From Paracoccaceae bacterium (GTDB lineage: Bacteria > Pseudomonadota > Alphaproteobacteria > Rhodobacterales > Rhodobacteraceae), in NCBI GenBank assembly GCA_021647745.1, contig JAKIUB010000011.1, forward strand, positions 11,710 to 75,709: a stretch of 64,000 nucleotides of DNA, written 5' to 3'. Shown here piece after piece: positions 1 to 9,562 of this stretch; the first letter of the stretch is position 1; each line of letters starts with the position of its first letter. Under the pieces are notes generated by a model. It did no database searches. It was not told the origin of the DNA and saw only the letters and a list, made by a program, of their open reading frames with translations. The position numbers were made by a program, and so were the translations under genes.

Positions 1-1420
1 TGGCTGGGTCGGCATGAACGGGCCGGAGGCGTATGGCGGCATGGGCATGCCGATGGCGCTGACCGTGGCGGTCAACGAGATAATGTCGTCAGCCTGCCTT
101 GCACTGGCGCTCAACCCTTTGATGACGCAGGGGCAAATAGAGGCGTTCGAGCATCATGCTTCGGATACGCTAAAAGATATTTATCTTGAAAAGCTGGTTT
201 CGGGCCAGTGGACCGGCACCATGAACCTGACCGAGCCACAAGCGGGCAGCGATGTCGGTGCGCTTTCCACCAAGGCGGTCGATAATGGCGATGGCAGCTA
301 CGCCATCACGGGCCAGAAGATATTTATAAGCTGGGGCGACCACGACGTGGCCGAAAACATCATTCACCTCGTGCTGGCGCGCTTGCCGGGCGCGGCAGTG
401 GGCACACGGGGGATATCGCTTTTTGTGGTGCCGAAATTTATCCCCGATGATGCGGGCAAGCCCGGTGCCGCCAATGCTTTGCATGCGGTTAGCCTTGAGC
501 ACAAGATGGGCCTGCATGGCTCGCCCACCGCCGTGATGGCCTTCGAGGGCGCAACCGGCTGGATGGTTGGCGAGGAAAACGGCGGCATGGCGGCGATGTT
601 TACCATGATGAACAACGCCCGCCTTGGTGTGGGCATTCAGGGGCTTTCACAGGCCGAGGCCGCCTATCAACTCGCGCTTGAATACGCCCATGAGCGCCAG
701 CAAGGCCATACCCCGCTGGACGGAGAGCGCGCCATTATCGGCCATGCCGATGTGCGCCGAAACCTGATGACCATGAAAGCCCTCACCCAAATCAGCCGTG
801 CCATCTGCCTTGATACCGCGCTTAGCCTTGATCTGGCGCGCGCCAACAAAGATAGCACCCAAGCCGCCCGCGCGGCGTTTCTCACGCCGATCGCCAAGGC
901 CTTTGGTACTGATATTGGCTGTCAGGTCGCCGAGCTTGGCGTGCAGGTGCATGGTGGCATGGGCTATATCGAGGAAACCGGCGCCGCGCAATATTACCGC
1001 GATGTGCGGGTAACAGCGATCTATGAAGGCACCAACGGTATTCAGGCGATGGATATGGTGGGGCGTAAGCTCAAGGATGGTGGAAAGGCGGCGCGGAGCC
1101 TTTTAGGCGAAATCAGGGCAACAGCCGCCAAAGATGGCCCGCATCCACGCCTAGATGCTGCCGTTGACCACCTAGAAGCCGCAACGGACTGGATGCTGAA
1201 AGCCGACCTCAATGACCGCTTTGCCGGGGCCGCGCCCTATCTGCGCGCCTTTGCCCTTGCGCTTGGCGGGCACTATTTGCTGCGCGCGGCGCAGGCGGAT
1301 AGCGCGCGCATGCCGCTCGCGGCCTTTCACATTCGGCAGCTAATGATACAGGTCGCCCCGTTTTGTGAGGCCGCCTGCGAAGGTGCCGCCCCGCTTTATG
1401 CCGATCCGTTGATGGTATAG
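1..1420 (+). CDS. Acyl-CoA dehydrogenase, 5' end cut by window edge
   Basis: FAD-dependent alpha,beta-dehydrogenation of an acyl-CoA. The reading frame is open from base 2 and shows 472 residues; the true start lies upstream. The frame begins GWVGMNGPEAYGG, normal N-terminal-domain sequence for this family. Visible landmarks are the FAD/substrate loop LTEPQAGSDVG, the GQKIFISWG strand, and YEGTNGIQAMD near residue 340, whose Glu is the usual catalytic base. About 100 residues follow it, as in the roughly 590-residue subgroup with a C-terminal extension that includes 3-methylmercaptopropionyl-CoA dehydrogenase (DmdC). Substrate cannot be read from sequence. It converges with the gcdH-like gene, which ends 13 bp away. 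Confidence 0.9.
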   Translation, partial: GWVGMNGPEAYGGMGMPMALTVAVNEIMSSACLALALNPLMTQGQIEAFEHHASDTLKDIYLEKLVSGQWTGTMNLTEPQAGSDVGALSTKAVDNGDGSYAITGQKIFISWGDHDVAENIIHLVLARLPGAAVGTRGISLFVVPKFIPDDAGKPGAANALHAVSLEHKMGLHGSPTAVMAFEGATGWMVGEENGGMAAMFTMMNNARLGVGIQGLSQAEAAYQLALEYAHERQQGHTPLDGERAIIGHADVRRNLMTMKALTQISRAICLDTALSLDLARANKDSTQAARAAFLTPIAKAFGTDIGCQVAELGVQVHGGMGYIEETGAAQYYRDVRVTAIYEGTNGIQAMDMVGRKLKDGGKAARSLLGEIRATAAKDGPHPRLDAAVDHLEAATDWMLKADLNDRFAGAAPYLRAFALALGGHYLLRAAQADSARMPLAAFHIRQLMIQVAPFCEAACEGAAPLYADPLMV

Positions 1421-1433
1421 CCGCGTATCGGTA

Positions 1434-2648
1434 TCAGAAAAATGCCTGAAGGCCGGTTTGGGCGCGGCCCAGGATCAGGGCATGCACATCGTGTGCGCCC
1501 TCATAGGTATTGACGGTTTCAAGGTTGAGCATATGGCGCATCACCTGAAACTCTTCCGAAATACCGTTGCCACCATGCATGTCGCGAGCCATACGGGTGA
1601 TGTCGAGCGCCTTGCCACAATTATTGCGCTTGATCATCGAGATCATTTCGGGCGCAGCGCGGCCCTCGTCCATCAAGCGCCCGACGCGCAGGCTGGCTTG
1701 CAGGCCGAGGGTAATTTCGGTTTGCATATCGGCGAGTTTTTTCTGGTAAAGCTGGGTGCCGGCCAGCGGCTTGCCGAATTGCACCCGGTCCAGCCCGTAT
1801 TGCCGCGCGGCGTGCCAGCAGAATTCGGCCGCGCCCAGCACCCCCCAGCTGATGCCGTAGCGGGCGCGGTTCAGGCAGCCAAACGGGCCTTTCAGGCCTT
1901 CGACGTTCGGCAGCAGCGCATCTTCGCCGACCTCGACATCCTGCATCACGATCTCGCCGGTGATCGAAGCGCGCAAGGATAGTTTACCGCCGATTTTGGG
2001 GGTTGAAAGCCCTTTCATGCCCTTTTCAAGCACAAAGCCTTTGATCTTGCCACCATGCGCCTCCGATTTGGCCCAGATCACAAAAACATCGGCAATCGGG
2101 CTATTGGATATCCACATTTTGGAGCCATTCAGCACATAACCGCCATCAACGGCTTTGGCGGTGGTTTTCATGCCGCCGGGGTCGGAGCCGGCATCGGGTT
2201 CGGTCAGGCCAAAGCAGCCGATCCATTCACCGCTAGCCAGCTTGGGCAGGTATTTTTGCCGCTGCGCCTCGGTGCCATAGGCGTAGATCGGATACATCAC
2301 AAGGCTACTCTGCACCGACATCATCGAGCGATAGCCGCTATCGACCCGCTCGACCTCGCGCGCCACCAAACCATAGGAAACATAGCTGCCCGACAGCCCG
2401 CCATATTCTTCCGGGAGAGTAATACCAAGCAGGCCCATTTCGCCCATTTCGGCAAAAATATCAGGGTCGATGATCTCGTCGCGATAGGCTTTGATGATGC
2501 GGGGTTGCAGCTTTTCCTGCGCATAGGCGCGAGCTGCGTCGCGCATCATCCGCTCTTCGCCCGAAAGCTGGTCATCAAACAAAAACGCATCTTCCCAGTT
2601 AAAGGAAGCCAGTGAAGGGGCGCTTTGCGGGCTAAGTTCGTGGGCCAT
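1434..2648 (-). CDS. gcdH: Glutaryl-CoA dehydrogenase
   Basis: Converts glutaryl-CoA to crotonyl-CoA plus CO2 in lysine/tryptophan breakdown, passing electrons to ETF. The 404-residue product matches the family length. It carries the FAD-binding FGLTEPDAGSDPGGM segment, KMWISNSPIADVFV, and the C-terminal NTYEGAHDVHALILGRA whose Glu is the catalytic base; the first part (FNWEDAFLFDDQLS) is typical of GcdH rather than other acyl-CoA dehydrogenases. The ATG at 2648 is preferred over one two codons upstream because AAAAGGA sits a normal distance before it. The upstream neighbour on the same strand is trcR, 60 bp beyond the start. Confidence 0.93.
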   Translation of the reverse strand: MAHELSPQSAPSLASFNWEDAFLFDDQLSGEERMMRDAARAYAQEKLQPRIIKAYRDEIIDPDIFAEMGEMGLLGITLPEEYGGLSGSYVSYGLVAREVERVDSGYRSMMSVQSSLVMYPIYAYGTEAQRQKYLPKLASGEWIGCFGLTEPDAGSDPGGMKTTAKAVDGGYVLNGSKMWISNSPIADVFVIWAKSEAHGGKIKGFVLEKGMKGLSTPKIGGKLSLRASITGEIVMQDVEVGEDALLPNVEGLKGPFGCLNRARYGISWGVLGAAEFCWHAARQYGLDRVQFGKPLAGTQLYQKKLADMQTEITLGLQASLRVGRLMDEGRAAPEMISMIKRNNCGKALDITRMARDMHGGNGISEEFQVMRHMLNLETVNTYEGAHDVHALILGRAQTGLQAFF

Positions 2649-2709
2649 AACCATTCCTTTTGGAGAGTGTATGGCCCAGATGTATCAGGTTAAAACCCGC
2701 TGGCAATAG

Positions 2710-3435
2710 CTATTCTTCGCCATCGCCCTTGGGCAGATTGAACAGGCTGTCGGCGTCGATCACCTTTTCTTTCACCGGCTTTTCTCCAAGTGCGAAGTTT
2801 TCCAGCCCCGAAACATTGGACGGCATCGGGCGGTCTTCTTCCATTTGCAGGCTTTGCTCGGTCGAGACCAGCTTCATGCGTTCTTCGTCACTCATCACTT
2901 CGCCGTTTTTGGCCAGCTTGGCGGCGGCTTTGGCCACAACCGTGTCCAGCTCGATCTGGCGGCACATGCCCAGCGCTACCGGGTCAATCGGCTGGATATT
3001 GCTGATATTCCAGTGGGTGCGCTCGCGGATCGCCATGATCGTCGGCTTGGTGGTGCCCACCAGCTTGGATATCTGCCCATCGGTCAGCTCGGGGTGGAAC
3101 TTGACCAGCCATGCAATCGCTGCCGGGCGATCTTGCCGCTTGGAAAGCGGGGTATAGCGCGGGCCTTTGCGTTTCATCTCGCCCTCGGAGGCGGGGTTAT
3201 ACATTAGCTCGATCTTGGCCTTGGGGTCAGCCTCGCAGCGCTTTATCTCTTCTGCACTGAGCTGCTTGTTGGCAACGGGGTCAAACCCCTTCACACCTAT
3301 TGCAACTTCACCATCGGCAATGCCGTTCACTTCCAGCTCGTGCAGGCCGGTAAAGGCAGCGATCTGTTTAAAATCCAGCGTAGTGTTATCGATCAACCAC
3401 ACGGCGGTGGCTTTTGGCATCAGGGGCAGGGCCAT
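2710..3435 (-). CDS. trcR: TrcR/DUF1013 cell-cycle regulator
   Basis: A 241-residue protein of the DUF1013 family, conserved across Alphaproteobacteria and named TrcR as a cell-cycle transcriptional regulator associated with RNA polymerase. It begins MALPLMPKATAVWLIDNT, the conserved N-terminus, and includes a predicted helix-turn-helix-like stretch around LVKFHPELTDGQISKLVGT (roughly residues 131-149). The start is supported by AAAGGA upstream. It is divergent from the RNase T2 gene, with a 100-bp intergenic region that must hold both promoters. Family assignment is from recognised sequence; the regulatory role is family knowledge. Confidence 0.85.
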   Translation of the reverse strand: MALPLMPKATAVWLIDNTTLDFKQIAAFTGLHELEVNGIADGEVAIGVKGFDPVANKQLSAEEIKRCEADPKAKIELMYNPASEGEMKRKGPRYTPLSKRQDRPAAIAWLVKFHPELTDGQISKLVGTTKPTIMAIRERTHWNISNIQPIDPVALGMCRQIELDTVVAKAAAKLAKNGEVMSDEERMKLVSTEQSLQMEEDRPMPSNVSGLENFALGEKPVKEKVIDADSLFNLPKGDGEE

Positions 3436-3536
3436 GGCAAAATCCTTTAATCACGGTTCATCCAGTGCCGAAAACTCGGGTGCGCCAAGCGCTATTTGAG
3501 GTTTTCGTAGGGGGAATTATCCTCTATATAGGGGCT

Positions 3537-4187
3537 ATGATGCAAATGATAAAGAGCTTTTGTTGCGCCGCCTTTCTTGCGCTTTCCGCCACGCCGGTTT
3601 TTGCCGGGAGTGATCCGGCCGGAGAGTTTGATTACTATGTGCTCGCCCTTAGCTGGACCCCGAGCTGGTGTGAGGAAGCGGGCGATACCCGCAATGCGCC
3701 CCAGTGCGAAAACAATGCCGGCTACGGCTTTGCGGTGCATGGGCTTTGGCCGCAATATGAGGCTGGCTGGCCGAGTTATTGCCGCACCGGGGCGCGCGAT
3801 CCAACCCGCGGCCAGACCAACGCAATGGCAGATCTAATGGGGTCTGGTGGCTCGGCGTGGTATCAATGGAAAAAGCACGGGCGCTGTGCGGGGCTGCCGG
3901 CAGATGAATATTTTGATACCGTGCGCGCGGCTTACGGGGCCGTGAACCGCCCCGACGTATTTCGCAACCTGCCCGACGGCATAGCGCTGCCCGCTTCGGT
4001 GGTAGAGGCCGCTTTCCTTGAGGCCAACCCCGATATGGTTGCGGATGGCGTGACGGTGACCTGCAAGGAAAGCCGCATTCAGGAAGTGCGGATTTGCCTG
4101 AACAAAGACCTGAGCCCGCGCGCCTGCGGGGCCGATACCCTGCGCGATTGCACCCTGCAAGATGCGGTGATGGACCCGATTAGATAG
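3537..4187 (+). CDS. Secreted ribonuclease T2
   Basis: Cleaves single-stranded RNA through 2',3'-cyclic intermediates, in the periplasm or outside the cell. The 216-residue product starts with a signal peptide (MMQMIKSFCCAAFLALSATPVFA). Both catalytic blocks are present: FAVHGLWPQY (CAS I, His) and WYQWKKHGRC (CAS II, His-Lys with the paired Cys); in many homologues the second reads EWxKHGTC. Several Cys pairs fit disulfides in an exported enzyme. The open frame extends further upstream, but the ATG at 3537 places the signal peptide at the N-terminus. A likely role is scavenging phosphate or nucleosides from RNA (inference). Confidence 0.9.
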   Translation: MMQMIKSFCCAAFLALSATPVFAGSDPAGEFDYYVLALSWTPSWCEEAGDTRNAPQCENNAGYGFAVHGLWPQYEAGWPSYCRTGARDPTRGQTNAMADLMGSGGSAWYQWKKHGRCAGLPADEYFDTVRAAYGAVNRPDVFRNLPDGIALPASVVEAAFLEANPDMVADGVTVTCKESRIQEVRICLNKDLSPRACGADTLRDCTLQDAVMDPIR

Positions 4188-4241
4188 CCATGTTATTTCG
4201 CAGCGGGTGTGGTAAGAACGCACTATATCAGGAGACTTGAA

Positions 4242-5504
4242 TTGACAAGCACACCTACACCCCCCAATCGCTTTGATTCATTGGTCATTATGGTAGCCAC
4301 AATCACATTTGCGGGTGGCGTGCTGACCAGTGCGTTTGCGCCTGCTGTGGCAGGTGTTCTCATTGTGCTGGCAATTATTTCCGGGCTGGTTGCCCTGCCT
4401 TGGAGCCTTGGCTTGTTGCACAATTGCGGGCGGTCTTTCAAGATTTTCCTTGCGGGTGGCGGCCTTTTAACCCTGCTGATGGCAGGCAATGTTTTGGCAG
4501 GGCGGAGCAACGGCAAAGGCTACGAAATACTTCTGCTTTATGCTTTGCTGATCCCCTTGATACTGGCCCTGAGCCGTTATTTATCAAGCGTAAACCTTCC
4601 GGTTTGGCGTGCGCTTTTTTACCTTGCGGCGGCACAAATGGCCCTTATGGTTCCGGCCTCGTTTTTTCAGGTTTTTTACCTCGGTATTGGCCGCGCCCAT
4701 GGCGCGATCAACGCCAATATATTTGCGCATCTGGTCGGGGCAAACGGCGGCCTTGTTTCGGTTTGGCTTTTTTGGCGCACATTGAAGCGGCCAAGCCTGA
4801 AGGCAGATGCGGGCCTGCTAATTTGGCAAATTATCATCATTTCAACACTATTTTTAGTCGGCACACGCGGGGTGATCATTGTCTACGTACCGCTGATTCT
4901 CGGGTTTGTCCTGATAGATATCTGGTATCGCCGCAAAATTGCCTGGGTGCCGCTGGCCTTTTCCGGCATCGCCATGGCCTATTTGCTGGTGCTGATCCTT
5001 GCCTCCGACAGGTTTGCGCTGGGCGCCACAGAAATCAACCTCGCCCTTTCTGACGGGCAGAATGTAGGCTCGATGGGCTTGCGGATCAGCATGTGGGCCG
5101 AGAGCTGGCGCTTGATCAAAGAAAGCCCTGTTTTTGGCTACGGGTATTTTCGGTTCGATAATATCATGAGCCCCGACCTGATAAAGCTAAAGGGCTTTCC
5201 CCATGCCCATAACCAGCTGCTGAATTTCTGGCTGATGCTCGGTGTGGGCGGCCTGATTTTCATTCTGCTATTCCTAGGCCAAGCCATGGTCTCGGGCCTG
5301 CGCTTGTTTTTCAGCAAGAAATCTCCCGAGGCCGGCCTGGCGCTGGTCTGGCTCAGCGGCGGGTTTTTTGTATTCGGGCTTACCGACGTATTTATGTTTC
5401 ACAGCAACGCCGCCATTTACCTGACCGTCGTATTGGGCCTGCTCTATTTAGCAGAGCGCCCCGACCCCGCGTCTTTGCCAAGGGTCTCCGGGTCCAGCAC
5501 ATAA
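4242..5504 (+). CDS. O-antigen ligase/polymerase-like membrane protein (Wzy_C family)
   Basis: A 420-residue polytopic inner-membrane protein with about ten to twelve hydrophobic segments and a large loop (about residues 260-325) containing GMGLRISMWAESW-like and HAHNQLLNFW motifs, the pattern of O-antigen ligase/Wzy-type proteins (PF04932) that join or polymerise surface polysaccharide. The exact reaction cannot be told. An in-frame GTG lies at 4209, but a TTG at 4242 has AGGAG seven bases upstream and is the better start. The 3' end overlaps hslO by 61 bp tail to tail. No other polysaccharide genes adjoin it. Confidence 0.72.
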   Translation: MTSTPTPPNRFDSLVIMVATITFAGGVLTSAFAPAVAGVLIVLAIISGLVALPWSLGLLHNCGRSFKIFLAGGGLLTLLMAGNVLAGRSNGKGYEILLLYALLIPLILALSRYLSSVNLPVWRALFYLAAAQMALMVPASFFQVFYLGIGRAHGAINANIFAHLVGANGGLVSVWLFWRTLKRPSLKADAGLLIWQIIIISTLFLVGTRGVIIVYVPLILGFVLIDIWYRRKIAWVPLAFSGIAMAYLLVLILASDRFALGATEINLALSDGQNVGSMGLRISMWAESWRLIKESPVFGYGYFRFDNIMSPDLIKLKGFPHAHNQLLNFWLMLGVGGLIFILLFLGQAMVSGLRLFFSKKSPEAGLALVWLSGGFFVFGLTDVFMFHSNAAIYLTVVLGLLYLAERPDPASLPRVSGSST

Positions 5505-6388
5505 TGCGCGCCGCAAAACTGGCAATCGGCGGTAAGGGTGCCCGCCTCGGTGGTCATGGTCGCTATATCTTTGGCTGAATAAATAGACATGCTTTGGCGG
5601 ACCTTTTCTTCCGAGCAGGTGCAGCCAAAGCGCACCGGTTGCGGGTCATAGACCCTTGGAACATCCTCGTGAAATAGCCTGAACAGCAGCTCGGCGGGGC
5701 TGACTTTTGGCCCGATCATCTCGTCTTTCTGCACGCTTTCCAGCAGAATCGTGGCGCGGTTCCAGTTTTCCGCATCGGCCTTTTCGTCGGTGGGTTCGGC
5801 CATGACCTTCAGCGGTGAGGCCTTGGGCATATGTTGCAGCACCAGCCCGGCGGCGCGCCAGCTTTTTCCGGCAGCAATGCTGAGCGCAAAGCGGGTGGGC
5901 AGTTGCTCGGACCGGGTAAAATAGGTTTCGGCACAGCTGGCCAGCGAGCCGGCATCAAGCGGGGTGATGCCCTGATAGGGTGCCTGCCCGGTGCCTTGGT
6001 CGATCAGGACCGCAAACATGCCTTTACCAAGCTGGGAAAATGGGAGGTTCTTACTCAGTCGCGCCTCGTCAAAGCTGGCATAGGCCCGAACCTTACCGGC
6101 CTCACCTTCGGCTATAGGCGCGAAATAATCGGTGGCGATCAGCCTTATCGGCCCGTTGCCCCTGATTTGCAGGCTGAGTTTGGCCTTGAAGCCGATGGTC
6201 TGGCCGATCAGGGCGGTCAGCACCACAGCCTCGGCCACCAGCTTTGCCACCGGCGCGGGATAGTCGTGCTGGTCAAGAATTTTATTCAGCGCGCCATCAA
6301 GCCGCACAAAGCGGCCGCGAATATCGGCGGCATCCAGCTGGAAGGGTAGCAGGCTGTCATCCCAGGCGATTTTTTCGGCAATAGTCAT
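5444..6388 (-). CDS. hslO: Hsp33 redox-regulated chaperone
   Basis: Cytoplasmic holdase activated by oxidative unfolding, when a zinc centre of four cysteines is oxidised to disulfides. The 314-residue product has the Hsp33 body and the C-terminal zinc motif FGCTCSEEK followed by ADCQFCGAHY, giving CxC...CxxC with all four cysteines. The ATG at 6388 is chosen because GGAG lies seven bases before it; the frame is open further upstream without a better start. The gene is divergent from the NUDIX gene across about 105 bp and overlaps the O-antigen-ligase-like gene tail to tail. Confidence 0.94.
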   Translation of the reverse strand: MTIAEKIAWDDSLLPFQLDAADIRGRFVRLDGALNKILDQHDYPAPVAKLVAEAVVLTALIGQTIGFKAKLSLQIRGNGPIRLIATDYFAPIAEGEAGKVRAYASFDEARLSKNLPFSQLGKGMFAVLIDQGTGQAPYQGITPLDAGSLASCAETYFTRSEQLPTRFALSIAAGKSWRAAGLVLQHMPKASPLKVMAEPTDEKADAENWNRATILLESVQKDEMIGPKVSPAELLFRLFHEDVPRVYDPQPVRFGCTCSEEKVRQSMSIYSAKDIATMTTEAGTLTADCQFCGAHYVLDPETLGKDAGSGRSAK

Positions 6389-6494
6389 ATCGGCTCCTTT
6401 TGCAAACCTCGCAAATAGAGGGTTTATTATGCGGATACAATGAAGGTGCAAAAAATATGATGTTTTTTACCGAAACTTATGCCAAAAACACGTT

Positions 6495-6938
6495 ATGAAA
6501 CGTTTTGGCAAGCCGCCGCTACCCGGCATCAAATACACACCTCGGGTTGGGGTTTACGCCATTATCACCCAAGGCTCGCGTATTTTGCTCACCGAGCAGG
6601 CCGAGCCGGGTCTGCCCGCCGAGATCCAGCTGCCCGGTGGCGGGATAGACCCCTTTGAGCAGCCGCTGCCGGCGCTCCACCGCGAAGCGCTTGAGGAAAC
6701 CGGCTGGAAAATAGCCCCTATCCGGCATTTTGGCTGCTATCGCCGCTATACCTACATGCCCGAATATGACCTGCACGCGATGAAAGTCGCCCATATCTAT
6801 ATCTGCCGCGCGGTGTATCGGATTGGCCCGCCGAGCGAGGCTTTCCACCGCGCTGTCTGGGCTGATATAAACGCGGCGCCGGCGCTGCTCGGACCGGTTG
6901 GAGATGTTTATTTCACACGTAAGTTCATGGTGCTTTAG
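6495..6938 (+). CDS. NUDIX hydrolase
   Basis: A 147-residue pyrophosphohydrolase of unknown nucleotide substrate. The Nudix box is seen as GGGIDPFEQ followed by HREALEETGW (residues about 51-76), with the metal-binding REALEE core intact. The N-terminus runs into a GVYAIITQGSRILL strand typical of the fold. No further domain is present. It is divergent from hslO and overlaps the PAP2 phosphatase gene by 14 bp tail to tail. Substrate cannot be named from sequence. Confidence 0.9.
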   Translation: MKRFGKPPLPGIKYTPRVGVYAIITQGSRILLTEQAEPGLPAEIQLPGGGIDPFEQPLPALHREALEETGWKIAPIRHFGCYRRYTYMPEYDLHAMKVAHIYICRAVYRIGPPSEAFHRAVWADINAAPALLGPVGDVYFTRKFMVL

Positions 6939-7632
6939 CGGGGTAAAACAACCGGTAAAGCCCCGCCGCCACCAAGGCGACAAACAGGATAGACAGCAAG
7001 GTATCTGACAAAAAGTGTTGCCCCATCGCCACCCGCAGCCCTGCAGTGACTGTTACCAGCAGCCCCAGTGCCACCACCAGCCAGCGCCGCCCGTTTCTGG
7101 CCAGTTTCGGCCATGCCAGAAAGGCGATCAATATTGCCACCGTGGCAATTGCCCCCCCCTCGCCCGAGGTAAAAGAGCAGTTGACACCGCACTGGTCGGT
7201 AAAGCGGTAAGCCGGGCTAAAGAGCTTGTCGCCACCAAATTCGCCAATATTTATCGGGCGGGCGCGGCCCCAGTTATCCTTTAATATCGAGTTGACCAGC
7301 AAAAGCGGGCCAAGCAGAATAACCAACACACTATAGCCCGCCGCCCGCAACGGCCACCGCCGTACCAGCGCCAATAAAAACCAGCCAAGCACCCCGAAAG
7401 CAAAGGCAAACATAAACCACAATAACCAGCGCCGCAGCGCCGTGAGCGCAGGCAGCTCGTAAAGCCAAAACCCATCCTGATAAAACAGCGCGGAGGCGGC
7501 AATATCAAGCTGCGGAAAAGCGGTAAACAGCGCGCTGACTGCAAGGGTCACGCCCAGCAGCCAGACAAGCAGGCGCAAATAGGTAATAGTCGGCATGTTC
7601 ATGCTGCTTGTTGTCGCAAGCCGGATCAGCAT
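6925..7632 (-). CDS. PAP2-family membrane phosphatase
   Basis: A 235-residue membrane protein with about six hydrophobic helices, of the phosphatidic acid phosphatase type 2 family, which removes phosphate from lipid substrates at the membrane face. Motif 1 is KDNWGRARP, motif 2 reads FTSGEGG where the textbook form is PSGH, and motif 3 is LRVAMGQHFLSD, so the motif 3 His and Asp are present. The SGE variant of motif 2 is seen in other PAP2 proteins and may mark a subfamily. The start is uncertain: ATG codons at 7632 and about 7602 both lack strong ribosome sites. It is divergent from the DUF2799 gene. Confidence 0.85.
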   Translation of the reverse strand: MLIRLATTSSMNMPTITYLRLLVWLLGVTLAVSALFTAFPQLDIAASALFYQDGFWLYELPALTALRRWLLWFMFAFAFGVLGWFLLALVRRWPLRAAGYSVLVILLGPLLLVNSILKDNWGRARPINIGEFGGDKLFSPAYRFTDQCGVNCSFTSGEGGAIATVAILIAFLAWPKLARNGRRWLVVALGLLVTVTAGLRVAMGQHFLSDTLLSILFVALVAAGLYRLFYPAKAP

Positions 7633-7683
7633 TTGCAAGAGGATGATGAGGGCCTATACTGCAAAAAAAACGGTCAGGAGAAT

Positions 7684-8232
7684 ATGATGCGGATATACAC
7701 AGCCGGTGCCTTCTTTGTTTTTTTGGGGGCCTGCGCCTCGCTCACACAGGAGCAATGCCTGAATGGTGACTGGGGCAGTATCGGCTATAATGACGGCATA
7801 AACGGCCAGCAAGAGAGCTATATATCACGCCATTTCGAGGCCTGCGAGAAGGTCGGCATCGTGCCTGATACCCGGGCTTGGCTGGAGGGGCGCGCGCAAG
7901 GGCTACCGCTTTATTGCACACCGCAAAATGCCTATAGCGTCGGGCGGGGGGGTGATGACCTCAGCCCGGTTTGCCCGTCTTCCCAACAAAACACCCTTTA
8001 CCGCGCGTGGGATTGGGGGCAGGAATATTATATCATCACCCGGGAGGTATCGGAGCTGGAGCGCGAAGAACGCGATATCAAGCGCAGAATTTCCAGTGAT
8101 TTTCTGCTCGACCCGCTTACCCCCGAGCAGATACTGGAGCTGGCTCACCTAAACCAGCGCCTGCGCCGGATCGACAGGGAAATCTACCGGCTGGAAGAGC
8201 GGCGCCGGCGCTATGCCAGCGCCCCGATCTAG
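7684..8232 (+). CDS. DUF2799 lipoprotein
   Basis: A 182-residue predicted lipoprotein. The signal peptide ends in a lipobox (FLGAC), so Cys-15 or so would be lipid-modified. The mature part shows the DUF2799 pattern: an early Cys-x-x-x-DW pair, GYNDGINGQ, HFEACEKVGIVPDT and GLPLYC. The last 60 residues are a charged coiled-coil-like helix rich in Glu and Arg. Function is unknown for the family. The ATG at 7684 has AGGAGA upstream. Confidence 0.82.
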   Translation: MMRIYTAGAFFVFLGACASLTQEQCLNGDWGSIGYNDGINGQQESYISRHFEACEKVGIVPDTRAWLEGRAQGLPLYCTPQNAYSVGRGGDDLSPVCPSSQQNTLYRAWDWGQEYYIITREVSELEREERDIKRRISSDFLLDPLTPEQILELAHLNQRLRRIDREIYRLEERRRRYASAPI

Positions 8233-8235
8233 GCG

Positions 8236-9423
8236 TTAGTATCTAGCCAATAGCGATGGTGTTGGCCAAGCATCTGCCGGCAAGCCAAAGCGCAGCTGCT
8301 CAGCTTGCACAGCCGCGCGGGTTTTTGCGCCCAATATGCCGTCTATTCCGCCAACATCATAGCCACGATCCTGCAATATTTGCTGAAGGCGCTTCATCTG
8401 GTCGCCCACAAGCCCTTGCTCGGGGGTGGATTGCACATAGCGTTCGCCTCCGCCGATGCGGGTCGCCATATAGGAAACCGTGGCCGCGTAGATAAAAGAT
8501 TTGTTCCATTCCCGATATATATTGTAATTCGGCAAAGCCATAAAAACCGGTCCCTTGCGGCCTTGTGGCGCAAAAATACTGGCCTCGAGCGCACTGTCGG
8601 GCATGGGGGCCGTACGGGCAGAAACCCCGAGCCGCGCCCAGCCGCTGACGGGCATTGAAGTATCAAATCCGGTTTGCTCCCACGCGAAGTTTTGCGGCAC
8701 CGTCACCTCGACAAGCCACGGCTCGTTTGGCCGCCAGCCCAGATCGGCAACCAGCCGCGCGCCGGTCATGATCGCGTCTGGCGCGCTGGTTTTGAGGCGG
8801 ACATGACCGTCGCCGTCGCCATCGACCCCGAGGTTGAGGATATCTTCGGGCAACATCTGCACCATGCCGATCTCTCCGGCCCATGCGCCGGTGGTGGTGG
8901 CAGGGGTCAGGTCTCCGTTTGCGGCCAGCTCGATGGCGGCAAACAGCTCGGGGCGAAACAGCTCGGGGCGGCGGCAATCATGGGCCAGTGTCGCCAATGC
9001 GCTGACAGTGTTAAAATCGCCCTGCACAGCGCCGTAATCGGTCTCCAGTGCCCAAAAAGCCAGGATCACCTCGGATGGCACGCCGTATTCGGCTTCGGCG
9101 CGCGCGAACACAGCGGCAAACTCGGCGCGTTTTGTCGCCCCTATACGCAAGCGCGAACCGCTGATGGCGCGCTGGGAAAATTCAAGAAACGTTTGGCGAA
9201 AGACCCCCTGTGCGCGGTCGGCCCGCAGCACGCCCTGGTCTTGGCGGGCGGCGCTTATTACGGCATTTACGGCGTCTTGTGGCAGGCCCTTTGAGCGGGC
9301 CTCGGCCCCGATTTGCTGCATGAAGGTGCTGAAGTCACCGCCGCAGGGCGCGGTTTGGGCAAGGCCCGGGCTGGCGCTGATACTGAGGAGTGCGGCGGCA
9401 AAAAGACGGGAAAGAGACTGCAT
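8236..9423 (-). CDS. Lytic murein transglycosylase, MltB type with peptidoglycan-binding domain
   Basis: Cleaves the glycan strands of peptidoglycan to 1,6-anhydro products in the periplasm. The 395-residue protein has a signal peptide (cleavage after SPGLAQ), an SLT_2/GH103 catalytic domain with FWALETDYGAVQGDF holding the catalytic Glu, and a C-terminal PG_binding_1 domain (last ~55 residues, RGYDVGGIDGILGAKTRAA). Full length for this family. It is convergent with the DUF2799 gene (3 bp gap) and divergent from dapD. Confidence 0.92.
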   Translation of the reverse strand: MQSLSRLFAAALLSISASPGLAQTAPCGGDFSTFMQQIGAEARSKGLPQDAVNAVISAARQDQGVLRADRAQGVFRQTFLEFSQRAISGSRLRIGATKRAEFAAVFARAEAEYGVPSEVILAFWALETDYGAVQGDFNTVSALATLAHDCRRPELFRPELFAAIELAANGDLTPATTTGAWAGEIGMVQMLPEDILNLGVDGDGDGHVRLKTSAPDAIMTGARLVADLGWRPNEPWLVEVTVPQNFAWEQTGFDTSMPVSGWARLGVSARTAPMPDSALEASIFAPQGRKGPVFMALPNYNIYREWNKSFIYAATVSYMATRIGGGERYVQSTPEQGLVGDQMKRLQQILQDRGYDVGGIDGILGAKTRAAVQAEQLRFGLPADAWPTPSLLARY

Positions 9424-9562
9424 AAAAAATAACTCCGTTAAATGGTTTTCTCAACCTAGCCGCGTGGGCTGTTCCGTTCAAGCGCTACGTTATCAGGACG
9501 CATTGCGCGGCGGCGGATTTGGCTTTATAGGCAGGGGAAAGTATATTTTACCGGAGAGACCG